DNA of 64,000 bases from Mesorhizobium ciceri biovar biserrulae WSM1271 (GCF_000185905.1 NC_014923.1:4797501-4861500), one strand, 5' to 3'. Shown: positions 1-8,271, numbered from the stretch's first letter. Notes: generated from the sequence alone by a model not told the origin. Translations and numbers: made by a program.

Positions 1-8
1 GAGATGCC

Positions 9-533
9 ATGTCTATCCGACACACTGCTGCGCTCGCCGCCCTGCTGCTGCTCGGCACCGCGCCGTTCGCACAAGCCGCCGACAAGCCGACCGATCCGCA
101 GATCGCCCATATCGCCTACACGGCCGGGGTCATCGACATCGAAGCGGCCAAGCTGGCCATCGACAAATCGAAGAACAAGGAGGTTGTCGATTTCGCCAAG
201 GATATGGTCCGCGATCACGAGGCTGTAAATGTTCAGGCGCTCGACCTGGTCAAGAAGCTCAAGGTCACCCCGGAAGACAACCCCACCAGCAAGGCGCTGA
301 CCAAAGCTGCGACGGAGGAGCGGGCCAAGCTCGCCAAACTCCACGGCGCTGCCTTCGACAAGGCCTATGTCGACAATGAGGTCGCCTATCACAAGCAGGT
401 CAACGGCGCGCTCGAAACCCTTTTGATCCCGTCGGCGCAGAATGCCGAGCTGAAAAGCCTGCTGGAAACCGGCTTGAAGATATTCCAGGGCCATGAGCAG
501 CACGCCGAACACGTCGCCGGCATGCTCAAGTAA
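9..533 (+). CDS. DUF4142-type exported protein
   Basis: Predicted 174-residue secreted or periplasmic protein. Residues 1-23 form a signal peptide ending in AQA (21-23). The rest is Lys/Glu/Ala-rich and helical, with a conserved pattern of His residues (HEAVN, YHKQVN, HEQHAEHV) typical of the DUF4142 four-helix, ferritin-like bundle family. The length fits that family. DUF4142 proteins are common in rhizobia but their function is not established; the paired His/Glu residues could bind metal. The next gene, a small cupredoxin, starts 11 bp downstream on the same strand, so the two may be co-transcribed and share a periplasmic metal or redox theme (inference). The upstream promoter lies outside the window. 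Confidence 0.8.
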   Translation: MSIRHTAALAALLLLGTAPFAQAADKPTDPQIAHIAYTAGVIDIEAAKLAIDKSKNKEVVDFAKDMVRDHEAVNVQALDLVKKLKVTPEDNPTSKALTKAATEERAKLAKLHGAAFDKAYVDNEVAYHKQVNGALETLLIPSAQNAELKSLLETGLKIFQGHEQHAEHVAGMLK

Positions 534-544
534 GGACCGGGAGC

Positions 545-853
545 ATGCAGAACCACCATCTGTGGATTGCGTTGACGCTCGCCGTCGGGATCGTGCCGGC
601 GCAAGCCGAAACCATCCAGGTCACCATCGACAGGCTGGTGTTCTCTCCGGCCACCGTCGAGGCAAAGGTCGGCGACACGATCGAGTGGGTGAACAAGGAT
701 GTGTTCGCCCACACGGCAACCGTGAAAGGCGGCTGGGAAGTGATGATCCCGCCGAAGAAATCCGCAAGCCTGACTTTGAAGACGGCGGGACCGGTCGACT
801 ACTTCTGCCGCTTTCACCCCAACATGAAGGGCCGTTTGGTGGTGGCGCCCTGA
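545..853 (+). CDS. small periplasmic cupredoxin
   Basis: Predicted 102-residue type I blue-copper protein of the amicyanin/plastocyanin class, exported to the periplasm. Signal peptide 1-21 ends in AQA. The copper ligands are visible: His56 in the FAHTAT segment and the C-terminal Cys88, His91 and Met94 cluster (YFCRFHPNMKG). This is a complete one-domain cupredoxin. Such proteins carry single electrons between periplasmic redox partners or bind copper; the partner here is unknown. It follows the DUF4142 gene by 11 bp and ends at a composite palindromic repeat that separates it from a convergent gene. Ligand geometry makes the fold assignment strong; the physiological role is open. Confidence 0.88.
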   Translation: MQNHHLWIALTLAVGIVPAQAETIQVTIDRLVFSPATVEAKVGDTIEWVNKDVFAHTATVKGGWEVMIPPKKSASLTLKTAGPVDYFCRFHPNMKGRLVVAP

Positions 854-868
854 TCCAGCTCCGACGAG

Positions 869-969
869 TGCATGTCGCCCAAAAGTAACCTCGGTTTTGG
901 GAGAACGACACGCATAAAAACAAAGACCTGAAGCGGGTCGCCTGAGGAATTCCAGCGACCCGCTTCAGG
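869..969. repeat. composite palindromic element, copy 1
   Basis: The element has two parts. 869-914 is an imperfect palindrome whose ends read tgcatgtcgcccaaaa and ttttgggagaacgacacgca. After a linker with aaaaacaaagacc comes a hairpin with perfect 15-bp arms, 927-941 and 955-969 (cctgaagcgggtcgc / gcgacccgcttcagg), and a 13-nt loop. The stop codon of the minus-strand crotonase gene (965-967) lies inside the right arm. Similar elements occur at 2470-2548 and 52457-52505. Between convergent genes it may act as a bidirectional terminator or mRNA stabiliser (inference). Confidence 0.8.
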
Positions 970-1795
970 CTCGCCTGGCCTCGTCGGGACGCGCGATATG
1001 TGTCCACGAGCCGTCATAGCCCGGCTCGCGGCGTGCAATCCAGGCATTCAGCCCTTCGCGCAGATCAGCGGTCGGGGCCACGCGGGCAAACTGCTCGGCC
1101 TCGACCAGCAAACCTTCGGCGATGCTCTGGTTGAGGCCGCGCGCCACTGCCGTGAGGATGCCGGCAATCGCCAGATCGGAGTGCCGCAGGATACGCCTGG
1201 CCAGATCAAATGCCGCCGGCATCAACTCGGCATGCGGCACAACCTCGTTGACGAGACCCAGTTCAAGCGCCCGCGGCGGCGCAAACCAGTCGCCGGTCAA
1301 CAGCAGTTCGAGCGCCCGCTTGCGCCCCGCGAGCCTCGGCAAGCGCTGGGTTCCACCAAAGGTCGGCGGCATTGCGAGGTTGATTTCCGGCTTGGCGAAC
1401 AAAGCGCGGTCACTGGCGATAGCGAGCGGTACGGCCTCGGTGATTTCGCAGCCGCCACCAAAGGCAATGCCGTTGACGGCGGCGATGATGGGCTTGCGGT
1501 AGGCTTCCAGCCTCGCCGTCAGCCGCTGCCCGCGCATGACGAAATCCCGCATCGCGACACCGACGCCAAGCGCCACGCTGGCCGAGAACTCGTGAATGTC
1601 GCCCCCCGCCGAAAACGCCCGCTCCCCTGCTCCGGTCAGAATGACCGCTCGGACGCCGTCATCGACTTCCATGTCGTCAAGGACCGCAAGCAGGCGGTCG
1701 ATCAGGGCATAGTTCAGCGCGTTGAGTTTCTCCGGCCGGTTGAGGGTGAGGATGGCAATCCCATCCCGGGTTTCGCTAAGGACAAGATCTGTCAT
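965..1795 (-). CDS. enoyl-CoA hydratase/isomerase family protein
   Basis: 276-residue crotonase-fold protein, full length for the family. The oxyanion-hole segments are present: AFSAGGDI around 60-67 and NGIAFGGGCE at 108-117. Both catalytic glutamates of classical enoyl-CoA hydratase have counterparts, Glu117 (GGGCE) and Glu137 (KPEINL), and the GGTQRLPRL segment follows. This supports hydration of 2-enoyl-CoA thioesters in fatty-acid or aromatic-acid breakdown, although crotonase subfamilies vary in substrate. It is divergent from a TetR gene across an 88-bp gap holding a near-perfect palindrome, so it is probably repressed by that TetR and induced by an acyl-CoA or related ligand (inference). 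Confidence 0.88.
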   Translation of the reverse strand: MTDLVLSETRDGIAILTLNRPEKLNALNYALIDRLLAVLDDMEVDDGVRAVILTGAGERAFSAGGDIHEFSASVALGVGVAMRDFVMRGQRLTARLEAYRKPIIAAVNGIAFGGGCEITEAVPLAIASDRALFAKPEINLAMPPTFGGTQRLPRLAGRKRALELLLTGDWFAPPRALELGLVNEVVPHAELMPAAFDLARRILRHSDLAIAGILTAVARGLNQSIAEGLLVEAEQFARVAPTADLREGLNAWIARREPGYDGSWTHIARPDEARRA

Positions 1796-1852
1796 TTGGC
1801 TGTTCCTTCTCCATCATGCTGATGGAAGGAAGACTATGCCCTTTGTCGCTTG

Positions 1853-1876
1853 TGTATATTCACTAGTCGGTATACA
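1853..1876. promoter_or_regulatory. TetR-type operator palindrome
   Basis: 24-bp inverted repeat in the crotonase/TetR divergent gap. It reads TGTATA, 3 bp, ACTAGT, 3 bp, TATACA: outer arms and centre are perfectly symmetric and only three base pairs per arm break symmetry. Size and place fit an operator for the adjacent TetR protein controlling both promoters. Confidence 0.75.
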
Positions 1877-1883
1877 TAGGCTT

Positions 1884-2471
1884 ATGCCCGACACGCAGAG
1901 CCCTACCCGCAAACGCATTGTCGATGCCGCGACCAGGCTCTTCTATGCAGAAGGAATCGGTCGTGTCAGCGTCGATGCCGTTGCCGAGGAAGCGGGTCTC
2001 ACCAAGCGCACGCTCTACTACCATTTCAAGAGCAAGGACGACCTGATCGCCGCCTATCTCGACGGCCGCGACCAACCCAATCTGAAGCGGATGGCCGGCT
2101 GGTTCGAGGCTGCCGAAGGCGGCGCGGATCGCAAGGTCGAGGCGATCTTCACCAATCTGGCGAGGTCCGCTCGCCACCCGAAATGGAAAGGATGCGGCTT
2201 CCTGCGCACGGCCGCCGAACTCGCCTCGATGCCCGGACATCCGGCGGTCAAGGTGGGCGCGCGGCACAAGCTGAATTTCGAAACATGGCTGGCCGGCGCC
2301 CTGTCGGACCATGGCGTCGCGGAGCCGCAAACCCTGGGGCGCGAGATCGTGCTTTTGATCGACGGCTGCTTTTCGATCATGCTGATCCACCGCAACCCCG
2401 ATTACATCGAAGCGGCCGGACGCGCCGCGGCGACGCTGGTGCGGGCGCGACTTTCAGGCAGTCAGGTCTAA
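1884..2471 (+). CDS. TetR/AcrR family regulator
   Basis: 195-residue TetR-family repressor. The frame is open further upstream, but the ATG at 1884 (MPDTQSPTRKRIV) is chosen because family members begin a few residues before the first helix and because earlier starts would run through the palindromic operator at 1853-1876. The N-terminal HTH is clear (roughly 28-50, ending TKRTLYYHFKSKDDL). The C-terminal ligand domain is variable and does not reveal the inducer. The gene is divergent from the crotonase gene; autoregulation plus control of that gene is the simplest model. Its stop codon overlaps the palindromic element at 2470. Confidence 0.88.
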   Translation: MPDTQSPTRKRIVDAATRLFYAEGIGRVSVDAVAEEAGLTKRTLYYHFKSKDDLIAAYLDGRDQPNLKRMAGWFEAAEGGADRKVEAIFTNLARSARHPKWKGCGFLRTAAELASMPGHPAVKVGARHKLNFETWLAGALSDHGVAEPQTLGREIVLLIDGCFSIMLIHRNPDYIEAAGRAAATLVRARLSGSQV

Positions 2472-2548
2472 AGCGCGACGCGCTTTAAGCCTTTGGTTTT
2501 ATGCATGTCGTTGGCCCAAAACCGGGGCCACTTTTGGGCGACATGCAT
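2470..2548. repeat. composite palindromic element, copy 2
   Basis: It exactly fills the gap between convergent genes. Hairpin 2470-2486 has 7-bp arms (aaagcgc / gcgcttt). After a T-rich linker, palindrome 2501-2548 begins atgcatgtcg and ends cgacatgcat, with inner arms cccaaaa and ttttggg. The TetR stop (2469-2471) overlaps one end and the permease stop (2548-2550) shares the last base of the other. Confidence 0.82.
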
Positions 2549-3774
2549 TAGAAACCGAAAGCCAGCCATGCGGTGCCGGCGGCCAGCGTTATCAGCGTCA
2601 AAGGCAAGCCGACCTTGAAAAAAGCGCCGAACGACAGCGTCGTGCCGGCGGCCCGCGCCTGTTCGGCGACGATCAGGTTGGCGACCGAACCCAGCAGCGT
2701 GAAATTGCCGGCCAGCGTCGAGCTCATGGCGACGACCAGCCAGGCGCGCTCGGGGTTTTCGAGGCCGGGTATGAAGGGCCGCAGCGCCAGCACGGCCGGA
2801 ACATTGCTCATGATGTTGGAAAGCACCGCGGTGAAGCCGGACAAGCGCCAGACGTCGTCCAGCCCGAGGTTCCTGGCCGAAGCGATCATGTCGGGCGAAA
2901 GAAGCGTCTTTTCAGCGCCGGCGACGACAACGAACAGACCGGCGAACATGAACAGCAGCGGACCGTCGATCTCGCGGTAGATGCGCTCCGGCTTGATGGC
3001 CCGGGTGAGCAAGAGGATGGCGCCGCCGATGAGTGCTGCCTTGGCGACGGGCACGCCGGCGAAGAAGGCAATTGCCAGCCCGATGCAGACCACCACCGCC
3101 TTCAGCACCTGCCCCTTGTGCATGCGGCCACGCGAGACCTCGGGCGTCAGTTGGACGGTGCGGGCGAATTCGGCCCGGAAGACAATGCGGATGATGACAA
3201 CGACCGCGACGAGGCCGAACAGGGCGACCGGAGCCAGCGCTGCCGAAAAGGCCGGATAGGAAATGCCCGACAGTGCACCGATGACCATGTTTTGGGGATT
3301 GCCGGTGATGGTTGCGACGCTGCCGCAATTCGACGCGGTGGCGGTGGCGATCAGATAGGGGATCGGGTTGCGCTTGATCACACGGGTGACGTGGACGACG
3401 ATCGGCGCCATGACGAGACAGATGGCGTCGTTGACCAGGAAGGCGGACAACACGCCGGTCAGCAGCGTCACCATCACCAAGAGCATGAAGGGCGCATGCG
3501 CGTGCTCGATGGCGACGGCGCCAAGGCCACGAAAGGCGCCCGACACTTTTAAATGCGCCACCACAATCATCATGCCGAGCAGAAGCGTGATGGTATCGAA
3601 ATTGATCGCCCGGTACGCATCCTCCATGCTGAGCGCGCCGATGGCGATCATCGCGGCCCCGCCGAGAAGCGCGATCCCTGCCCGGTCGAGGCGCAGGCCG
3701 GGGATGCGGCCAATGGCGACACCGGCGTAAGTCAGGATCAGGATCAGCAGTGCCGCCGCGCCCATCAAAGTCAT
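2548..3774 (-). CDS. ArsB/CitMHS-family ion permease
   Basis: 408-residue integral membrane protein with about ten to eleven hydrophobic segments from the N-terminus on. The conserved re-entrant motif NCGSVATITGNPQN lies at 149-162 and matches the ASN-x-GxxxTxxGNPQN signature of the ArsB/NhaD/CitMHS part of the ion-transporter superfamily. The substrate (arsenite, dicarboxylate, or Na+/H+ exchange) cannot be decided from sequence, and no ars genes are nearby. The frame stays open far upstream, but the start at 3774 (MTLMGAAALL) places the first residues in a membrane helix with no odd hydrophilic extension. Transcribed alone, convergent with the TetR gene. Confidence 0.82.
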   Translation of the reverse strand: MTLMGAAALLILILTYAGVAIGRIPGLRLDRAGIALLGGAAMIAIGALSMEDAYRAINFDTITLLLGMMIVVAHLKVSGAFRGLGAVAIEHAHAPFMLLVMVTLLTGVLSAFLVNDAICLVMAPIVVHVTRVIKRNPIPYLIATATASNCGSVATITGNPQNMVIGALSGISYPAFSAALAPVALFGLVAVVVIIRIVFRAEFARTVQLTPEVSRGRMHKGQVLKAVVVCIGLAIAFFAGVPVAKAALIGGAILLLTRAIKPERIYREIDGPLLFMFAGLFVVVAGAEKTLLSPDMIASARNLGLDDVWRLSGFTAVLSNIMSNVPAVLALRPFIPGLENPERAWLVVAMSSTLAGNFTLLGSVANLIVAEQARAAGTTLSFGAFFKVGLPLTLITLAAGTAWLAFGF

Positions 3775-3926
3775 CGATAAGAAGTCCTGCCCAGTCTGTG
3801 GCACGCCGCTGGCTGTCGGCCCCATTCGTCCGCTTTGCGTGCCTGCTTTAGCGCGATGTCGAGATCGATGACAGCGGGCATGTTGTTGCGCCAAGGATGT
3901 CCCATGGCCCAAAGGATGACGTGCAG

Positions 3927-4889
3927 CTAACGCAGGTAGAAATCCAGCCTCTGTCGCACAGCTTGGGAAGAATAGGTCTGCTCGACGGTCTGCCGTGCCT
4001 TGAGGCCCACTGCCGCCCGCAGCGCCGGGTCGGCTTTGAGATCGGCCAGGATGCGCGCCGCCTGCTGCGTCGTTTCGAACAAGAAACCGTTTTCGCCATG
4101 CCTGATATGGTCGGAATAACCGCCATATGAATGGCAGACCACGGGCAACCCGCAGGCCATCGCCTCGAACACCACGCGACCGAAGGTTTCCATATGCCAA
4201 CCGGTGCGATAATAAAACACGTCGAGCGTCTGCAGAAACTCTTCGGCGGAAAATTGGCCGGGTGGGAACAGTTCGAGTTGCGGATGCGGCATGAGGCTGT
4301 CCTTGAGCCCTATCCCTCCCTGTATCCGCAAGGCTGTACCTTCGGCCAGCAATGTCTTGTAGAGGGGTATGTCATCGGGATGATGTTTGCCCGGCCCATC
4401 GCGGCTCAAGCGTCCGACGGTGAAGGGACGATCCGAACCCAGACGCCGTGGTGAAAAACGTTCGATATCGATCGGAGACGGATGCACGGTGCCATCGACT
4501 TGGAGCATCCGTCTCTGAAAATCGGAAATCAGCACCAGTTCGGCGTCGGGCCAGTTCAGCATGCGGGGCATGCGTCTCGTCAGCGAGATGATTTTCGGGT
4601 GAAAGGTATTGAAGACATAGATCAGCCGGCGCGGCCGCGGGATCAGGTAAGGCCATATCTTGTTGCGCCAATGAGAGCCGAGAAAGACGTAGGTACCGCC
4701 ATTCGGTACATCCCACTTCGACAGCGAGACGCGGCGAATCGGGAAATTCCGCATCAACTCGCCGGACACGCTGGAGGAGGTTGCCCACAGATGCACCTCG
4801 GAATCGACACTCAACAACCGGTACAGTTCCAGAGCTTCAAGGTCACTGCCACCGAAGGGGTCCTGAAAGCCGTTGAACAAATGGATCAT
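3927..4889 (-). CDS. GT4-type glycosyltransferase
   Basis: 320-residue glycosyltransferase of the GT-B fold, family 4 type. The C-terminal donor-binding half has the E-x7-E pattern (Glu234 and Glu242 in METFGRVVFEAMACGLPVV), followed by GYSDHIRHGENGFL. The N-terminal half starts with a beta-strand and a Gly-rich loop (MIHLFNGFQDPFGGSDLEA), which is why 4889 is preferred; an in-frame ATG at 4934 would add 15 residues. It probably transfers a nucleotide-activated sugar in envelope or exopolysaccharide synthesis, but donor and acceptor are unknown. It is about 60 residues shorter than typical GT4 enzymes, with a compact N-domain. No other sugar genes are adjacent. Confidence 0.82.
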   Translation of the reverse strand: MIHLFNGFQDPFGGSDLEALELYRLLSVDSEVHLWATSSSVSGELMRNFPIRRVSLSKWDVPNGGTYVFLGSHWRNKIWPYLIPRPRRLIYVFNTFHPKIISLTRRMPRMLNWPDAELVLISDFQRRMLQVDGTVHPSPIDIERFSPRRLGSDRPFTVGRLSRDGPGKHHPDDIPLYKTLLAEGTALRIQGGIGLKDSLMPHPQLELFPPGQFSAEEFLQTLDVFYYRTGWHMETFGRVVFEAMACGLPVVCHSYGGYSDHIRHGENGFLFETTQQAARILADLKADPALRAAVGLKARQTVEQTYSSQAVRQRLDFYLR

Positions 4890-5176
4890 AATAGCTGTGT
4901 TTACCTGACCGTTTCCGCATATGTTCGCCAGCATCAAAAATCATGATCGCTGTCGGCCGGAACGCTTGGAAACTCAGAGTCAAAACCGTTTCTGCCGACA
5001 ACGAAAATCGCCAACGCGGGGGAGTATACCGGCAAGCGGTTGCAGTCCATGGCCCATCGAGCCGGCATGCTATCCGTAAGGATCGGATTCCTTGCGGCTG
5101 ATTATAAGCATTTGGAAACATAGAAGGAGCGTCTGTTTCGAGAGCTTCCCGATCAGCCTTCTGCAAGTTTCTGCCA

Positions 5177-5965
5177 TCAATGCACGGTGGCGACGCCGGG
5201 CGCAGGCGCCGGAGACGTTCCGGCCGGATCGAAGCTGACTTGATCGCGTCCGTTCGACTTGGCCGTGTAAAGCCTTCTGTCGGCAGCGGAGAAAATTTCC
5301 TCATAGGTGATCGGGCCGGTAAAGCTTGTGCCGCCGATGCTGACGGAAAGCGGACAAGGCCTGCCGCCGGGTGAGAATTCCATCTCCCTGATACGCCGGC
5401 GGATGCTTTCGGCAACCACCCAGGATTGCGAGGGATCCACGCCGGGCAGAAACACGCCGAATTCTTCGCCGCCGATGCGGCCGACGATATCGCTGCCACG
5501 CAGTTGCCCCTTGATCGCCTGCGCTATCAGTTTGAGGGCCTGATCGCCGCAATCATGGCCCAGGCGGTCATTGATCGACTTGAAGTGGTCGGCGTCGATG
5601 ATCAGCAGCGCCCCCGAACGGGTCTGCTCCTGCTTGCGGGTCTGCTCGAGATAGGCTTCGACCAGCATCGAGAAGGCGCCACGGTTCAGCACCGCCGTCA
5701 GGCTGTCGGTCGCGGCGATGACGCTGAGATCGCGCTGCGCGATGGCCAGCTGGCGAATCTTCCACATCAGGAAAAACAGAAACGAGCCGCCCAGCACCAA
5801 AGGCAGCATCAGGTCGGTCATCTGCGCCCGCCACACGGCCTCGGGCGAAAGATAGGGAAAATTGAAGGAATCGACGAAGAACGCCACGGCAATGAAGAAT
5901 GCCGTACCGACTGCCGTGACAGCGATCACCCTGCCCCAGCTCGTCGGCGACAGATCGAGCTTCAT
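5177..5965 (-). CDS. membrane diguanylate cyclase (GGDEF)
   Basis: 262-residue protein that should make cyclic di-GMP. Two membrane helices (about 12-31 and 52-70) enclose a short periplasmic loop, followed by one GGDEF domain. The active-site signature is GGEEF at 165-169, the accepted active variant. An RxxD inhibitory site (Arg156-Asp159) lies five residues before it, so product feedback inhibition is expected. The substrate-binding DADHFKSINDRLGHDCGD segment is intact. Start 5965 (MKLDLSPTS) is chosen over 6010, giving a short cytoplasmic lead before the first helix. There is no EAL domain. The sensed signal is unknown; the small periplasmic loop suggests a membrane-state input (inference). 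Confidence 0.9.
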   Translation of the reverse strand: MKLDLSPTSWGRVIAVTAVGTAFFIAVAFFVDSFNFPYLSPEAVWRAQMTDLMLPLVLGGSFLFFLMWKIRQLAIAQRDLSVIAATDSLTAVLNRGAFSMLVEAYLEQTRKQEQTRSGALLIIDADHFKSINDRLGHDCGDQALKLIAQAIKGQLRGSDIVGRIGGEEFGVFLPGVDPSQSWVVAESIRRRIREMEFSPGGRPCPLSVSIGGTSFTGPITYEEIFSAADRRLYTAKSNGRDQVSFDPAGTSPAPAPGVATVH

Positions 5966-6223
5966 CGCGTCCACTCCGTTAGCCGTCGCTACTATGACGC
6001 ACCAACCCAAACAAATTGATAAGACTTTCCCTCCAATTCGATGTCGGCGGCGGAATCAAATCCACCGGCCAACCAGCCCCTGCCTATGACTTGCGACAGA
6101 CGCTTGGGCAGACGCCACAGGACGGCCGCTGGAAAGCAGCCATCCTGTTTCAAAGTGTGAAGGCGTGGGCCAATTGCCGGCCGGGCAAGGGCAAAACGGC
6201 GCGCGAAGCCAGATCGCCCGTCG

Positions 6224-6445
6224 TCAGTTGAGCGTCGGTTCACCCAGCGCATCGACGACAAAGGATGCCGCGATCAGGTCGTCGGCATCGAGACGCAGGG
6301 AGCCTCCGTCGCCTCCCATGGCTGAAGCCACTTTTTGAAAGGTCTTCATTTCGTATTCCGTGATCCGGGCGTCCTGCATCCTGGCCCTGAGATCGGCAAT
6401 GCGCCGATCGAGGGCCGAAGATATCCCTATTTCTCGCTTCGACAT
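6224..6445 (-). CDS. small hypothetical protein
   Basis: Predicted 73-residue soluble protein beginning MSKREIGISSALDRRIADLRARM. A good ribosome-binding site (ggaggagtgttgcc) precedes the ATG at 6445, which fixes the start; an upstream in-frame start at 6463 would skip it. The N-terminal half looks helical and possibly coiled-coil (LDRRIADLRARMQDARITEYEM); the C-terminal half has acidic DADDLIAASFVVDAL. No domain is recognised. It is probably real because of the ribosome-binding site and alphaproteobacterial codon use. The 258 bp between its end and the cyclase gene show no convincing gene. Confidence 0.6.
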   Translation of the reverse strand: MSKREIGISSALDRRIADLRARMQDARITEYEMKTFQKVASAMGGDGGSLRLDADDLIAASFVVDALGEPTLN

Positions 6446-6624
6446 GGCAACACTCCTCCCCACCCTTGTTTGCCTCCCGCCTGTCCACTTTTATATGAGG
6501 GTCCGCGAATACAGCGGGCCGAACGCGCCGTGCGCGGGAAGGTTCCGAAAAGGCCGAGTAACGAAATAATACGCTGGCGCCGAGCCACGCCCGCGGACTT
6601 TTCTATATCAGACGCAGCTAATCC

Positions 6625-6939
6625 TTGACGCCGGCAGATGCCGCCCCAGAATCAGAGCATGGCAATAAAGTCGGCGACGAGGTGGCGGTCATGGCGACGG
6701 TGCTGAAGCGCGTCACGAAGGACCGCGTCAGCGTGTCGATCCCCGGTCTTCCGCATTCGGTCATTGATCCGGCAACCAGGCTGACCAGGGGCCAGCAGAT
6801 GGAATTATCCGGCGACGTTACGCGGATCGACGGCGACAAGGTCACGGTGTCGCTCGGGACAATGGTCACGGTGGATCTGGACAAGGCGGGCCTGGTGCAA
6901 AGCCGTGTCCCACCGAAGCGAAGGACCGTCAGGATGTGA
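6625..6939 (+). CDS. hypothetical beta-rich protein, coupled to XRE gene
   Basis: Up to 104 residues if the TTG at 6625 is used; an ATG at 6691 would give 82. The protein from residue 23 on is a run of short beta-strands (TVLKRVTKDRVSVSIPG, GDVTRIDGDKVTVSLG, MVTVDLDKAGLV), suggesting a small beta-barrel such as an OB- or KOW-like fold. I do not recognise a family. Its TGA overlaps the GTG start of the following XRE-type gene by four bases (GTGA at 6936-6939), so the two are translationally coupled and likely work together. The start is uncertain; the coupling is what the sequence shows. Confidence 0.55.
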   Translation: MTPADAAPESEHGNKVGDEVAVMATVLKRVTKDRVSVSIPGLPHSVIDPATRLTRGQQMELSGDVTRIDGDKVTVSLGTMVTVDLDKAGLVQSRVPPKRRTVRM

Positions 6940-7217
6940 ACAAGCGAAGCGCCACCGTCTCAGGGACCCAACCCCTTACACCCCAGCAGTGCAGAGCTGC
7001 ACGAGCGATCCTGAAGTGGTCGCAGGTGCGACTCGCCGCGAAGTGCGGCCTCAGCGAAGGAACGATTGGCAGTTTTGAGAGCGGGCGAAGGATTCCCAGT
7101 CCCGCCAAGCTGGCTGCCATCCGTCGAGGCTTGGAGGCAGCGGGCGTGGTTTTCATCGATCAGAAGACCGCAGTGACAAAGAGCGGTCCGCCTCGCGAAA
7201 CTATTAGTGGAACATAA
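6936..7217 (+). CDS. XRE-family DNA-binding protein
   Basis: 93 residues with one Cro/CI-type helix-turn-helix: LTPQQCRAARAILKWSQ, then VRLAAKCGLSEGTIGSFESGRR, then PSPAKLAAIRRGLEAAGVVF. This layout, including the AAGVVFID end, is typical of small rhizobial XRE regulators. Translation starts at a GTG inside the stop codon of the upstream gene (four-base overlap), implying co-expression at a fixed ratio. Targets are unknown; autoregulation is likely by family habit. The pair resembles toxin-first, antitoxin-second layouts such as higBA, but the upstream protein does not look like a known toxin, so that idea is only a possibility. Confidence 0.78.
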   Translation: MNKRSATVSGTQPLTPQQCRAARAILKWSQVRLAAKCGLSEGTIGSFESGRRIPSPAKLAAIRRGLEAAGVVFIDQKTAVTKSGPPRETISGT

Positions 7218-7256
7218 TTTAGACATCGCTGTTAGGCCGTAAATGGGAGGCGCGCG

Positions 7257-7538
7257 ATGTCACAACATGAAATCGGCATTGTTTCGGACTGGTCGAAATT
7301 GGTGGCGGACGATCCTCTGATCGCCGCCGATATAATCCAGCGCCTTTCTGTGCGCGCTTGCAATGACAACGCTGCCACCGCCGCCGACGTCCCGTCGCCC
7401 GGCACCGAAACATTTCGGGGTCCCGACATAACCAGCCTCGCAACACCCACCGAGTATCCTCGGCCGATCGTGCTCCTAGCGACGATCTATGCGTCGACGG
7501 TCCTGGGGGTAACGCTGCTTCTGGCGGCGGCGGTCTGA
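7257..7538 (+). CDS. small single-pass membrane protein, hypothetical
   Basis: 93 residues. The N-terminal 65 are soluble, starting MSQHEIGIVSDWSKLVADDP and including Asn/Ala-rich and Pro-rich parts. The last 25 form one membrane helix (RPIVLLATIYASTVLGVTL...). A plausible ribosome-binding site (gggagg) precedes the ATG. No family is recognised. A C-tail-anchored arrangement with a cytoplasmic N-domain is the simplest topology. It stands alone between the XRE gene and a tRNA gene. Confidence 0.5.
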   Translation: MSQHEIGIVSDWSKLVADDPLIAADIIQRLSVRACNDNAATAADVPSPGTETFRGPDITSLATPTEYPRPIVLLATIYASTVLGVTLLLAAAV

Positions 7539-7624
7539 GCGCACGAGGCCTGATACCGCTCTCTGAAAGCCCGTGTCTCCGGTATAAACCGTAACCTATG
7601 TGTCCGGAACGGACCGAAAGGCTT

Positions 7625-7701
7625 TGGCGATCCCGACAGGATTCGAACCTGTGACCATCGGCTTAGAAGGCCGGTGCTCTATCCAGCTGAGCTACGGGAC
7701 C
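7625..7701 (-). tRNA. tRNA-Arg (anticodon TCT)
   Basis: 77-nt cloverleaf read on the minus strand, beginning GGTCCCGTAGCTCAGC and ending with encoded CCA. The acceptor stem pairs GGTCCCG with CGGGATC (one G-U). The anticodon loop CTTCTAA gives TCT, reading AGA/AGG codons. The T-loop GTTCGAATC is intact. Confidence 0.96.
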
Positions 7702-7748
7702 GCTGGCCGGCCCTTGGGCCGGCTGGATATTCTGGCGCCGGGCGCCGT

Positions 7749-8054
7749 TCAATGCGTCCAGGGCGTCCTGCGGTCATAGCGGAAATTCTCCGCATAGGAA
7801 ATCTGGCGGCGCTTGGTCTCTTTCGGCTCTTCGACGCGGAAAGCGAGCCCTTGCTTTTCGGCGTAGGCGACCGCCTCTTCGCGCGTGTCGAAGCTAAGCC
7901 TGATCTGGCTTCTCATGTCTGCCGACGTCGTATAGCCCATCAGCGGGTCGATCTTCTTGCGCGACTCGGGATCGAATTCCAGCACCCAGTAACCGGTCTT
8001 GGCCTTGCCGGACTGCATCGCGGTTTTGGCTGGGCTGAAAATGCGCGCGGACAT
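7749..8054 (-). CDS. NDUFS4-like complex I accessory protein
   Basis: 101-residue protein matching the 'ETC complex I subunit conserved region' family (NDUFS4/18-kDa type) found as an accessory subunit of alphaproteobacterial NADH:quinone oxidoreductase. Visible family features are ARIFSPAKTAMQSGKAKTGYWVLEF, the RKKIDPLMGYTTSADMRSQ segment and FDTREEAVAYAEKQGL near the C-terminus. It should sit on the peripheral arm near the NADH-oxidising module. Start 8054 (MSARIF) is chosen because gaggtggcc lies just before it; an in-frame start at 8075 would cover that site. It is flanked by two tRNA genes, with no nuo genes nearby, as is usual for this subunit. Confidence 0.85.
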   Translation of the reverse strand: MSARIFSPAKTAMQSGKAKTGYWVLEFDPESRKKIDPLMGYTTSADMRSQIRLSFDTREEAVAYAEKQGLAFRVEEPKETKRRQISYAENFRYDRRTPWTH

Positions 8055-8194
8055 GGCCACCTCGTTGTTGTGCAAGGCAGCATCGCCACCCTTCGCCCGT
8101 CATTACTGCGCAATGCGCACGGCGGCAAGGTTTTTGCTCTCGCAGGTTTTTGCACTTGCCATGCACCACCGAAATGAATAGGCAACAGACCGTT

Positions 8195-8271
<77 letters not shown>

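Noticed and set aside
5992..6261. 89-codon minus-strand frame between the cyclase and the small hypothetical gene
   Set aside because: No ribosome-binding site, overlaps a better-supported gene, and the translation has no coherent pattern.
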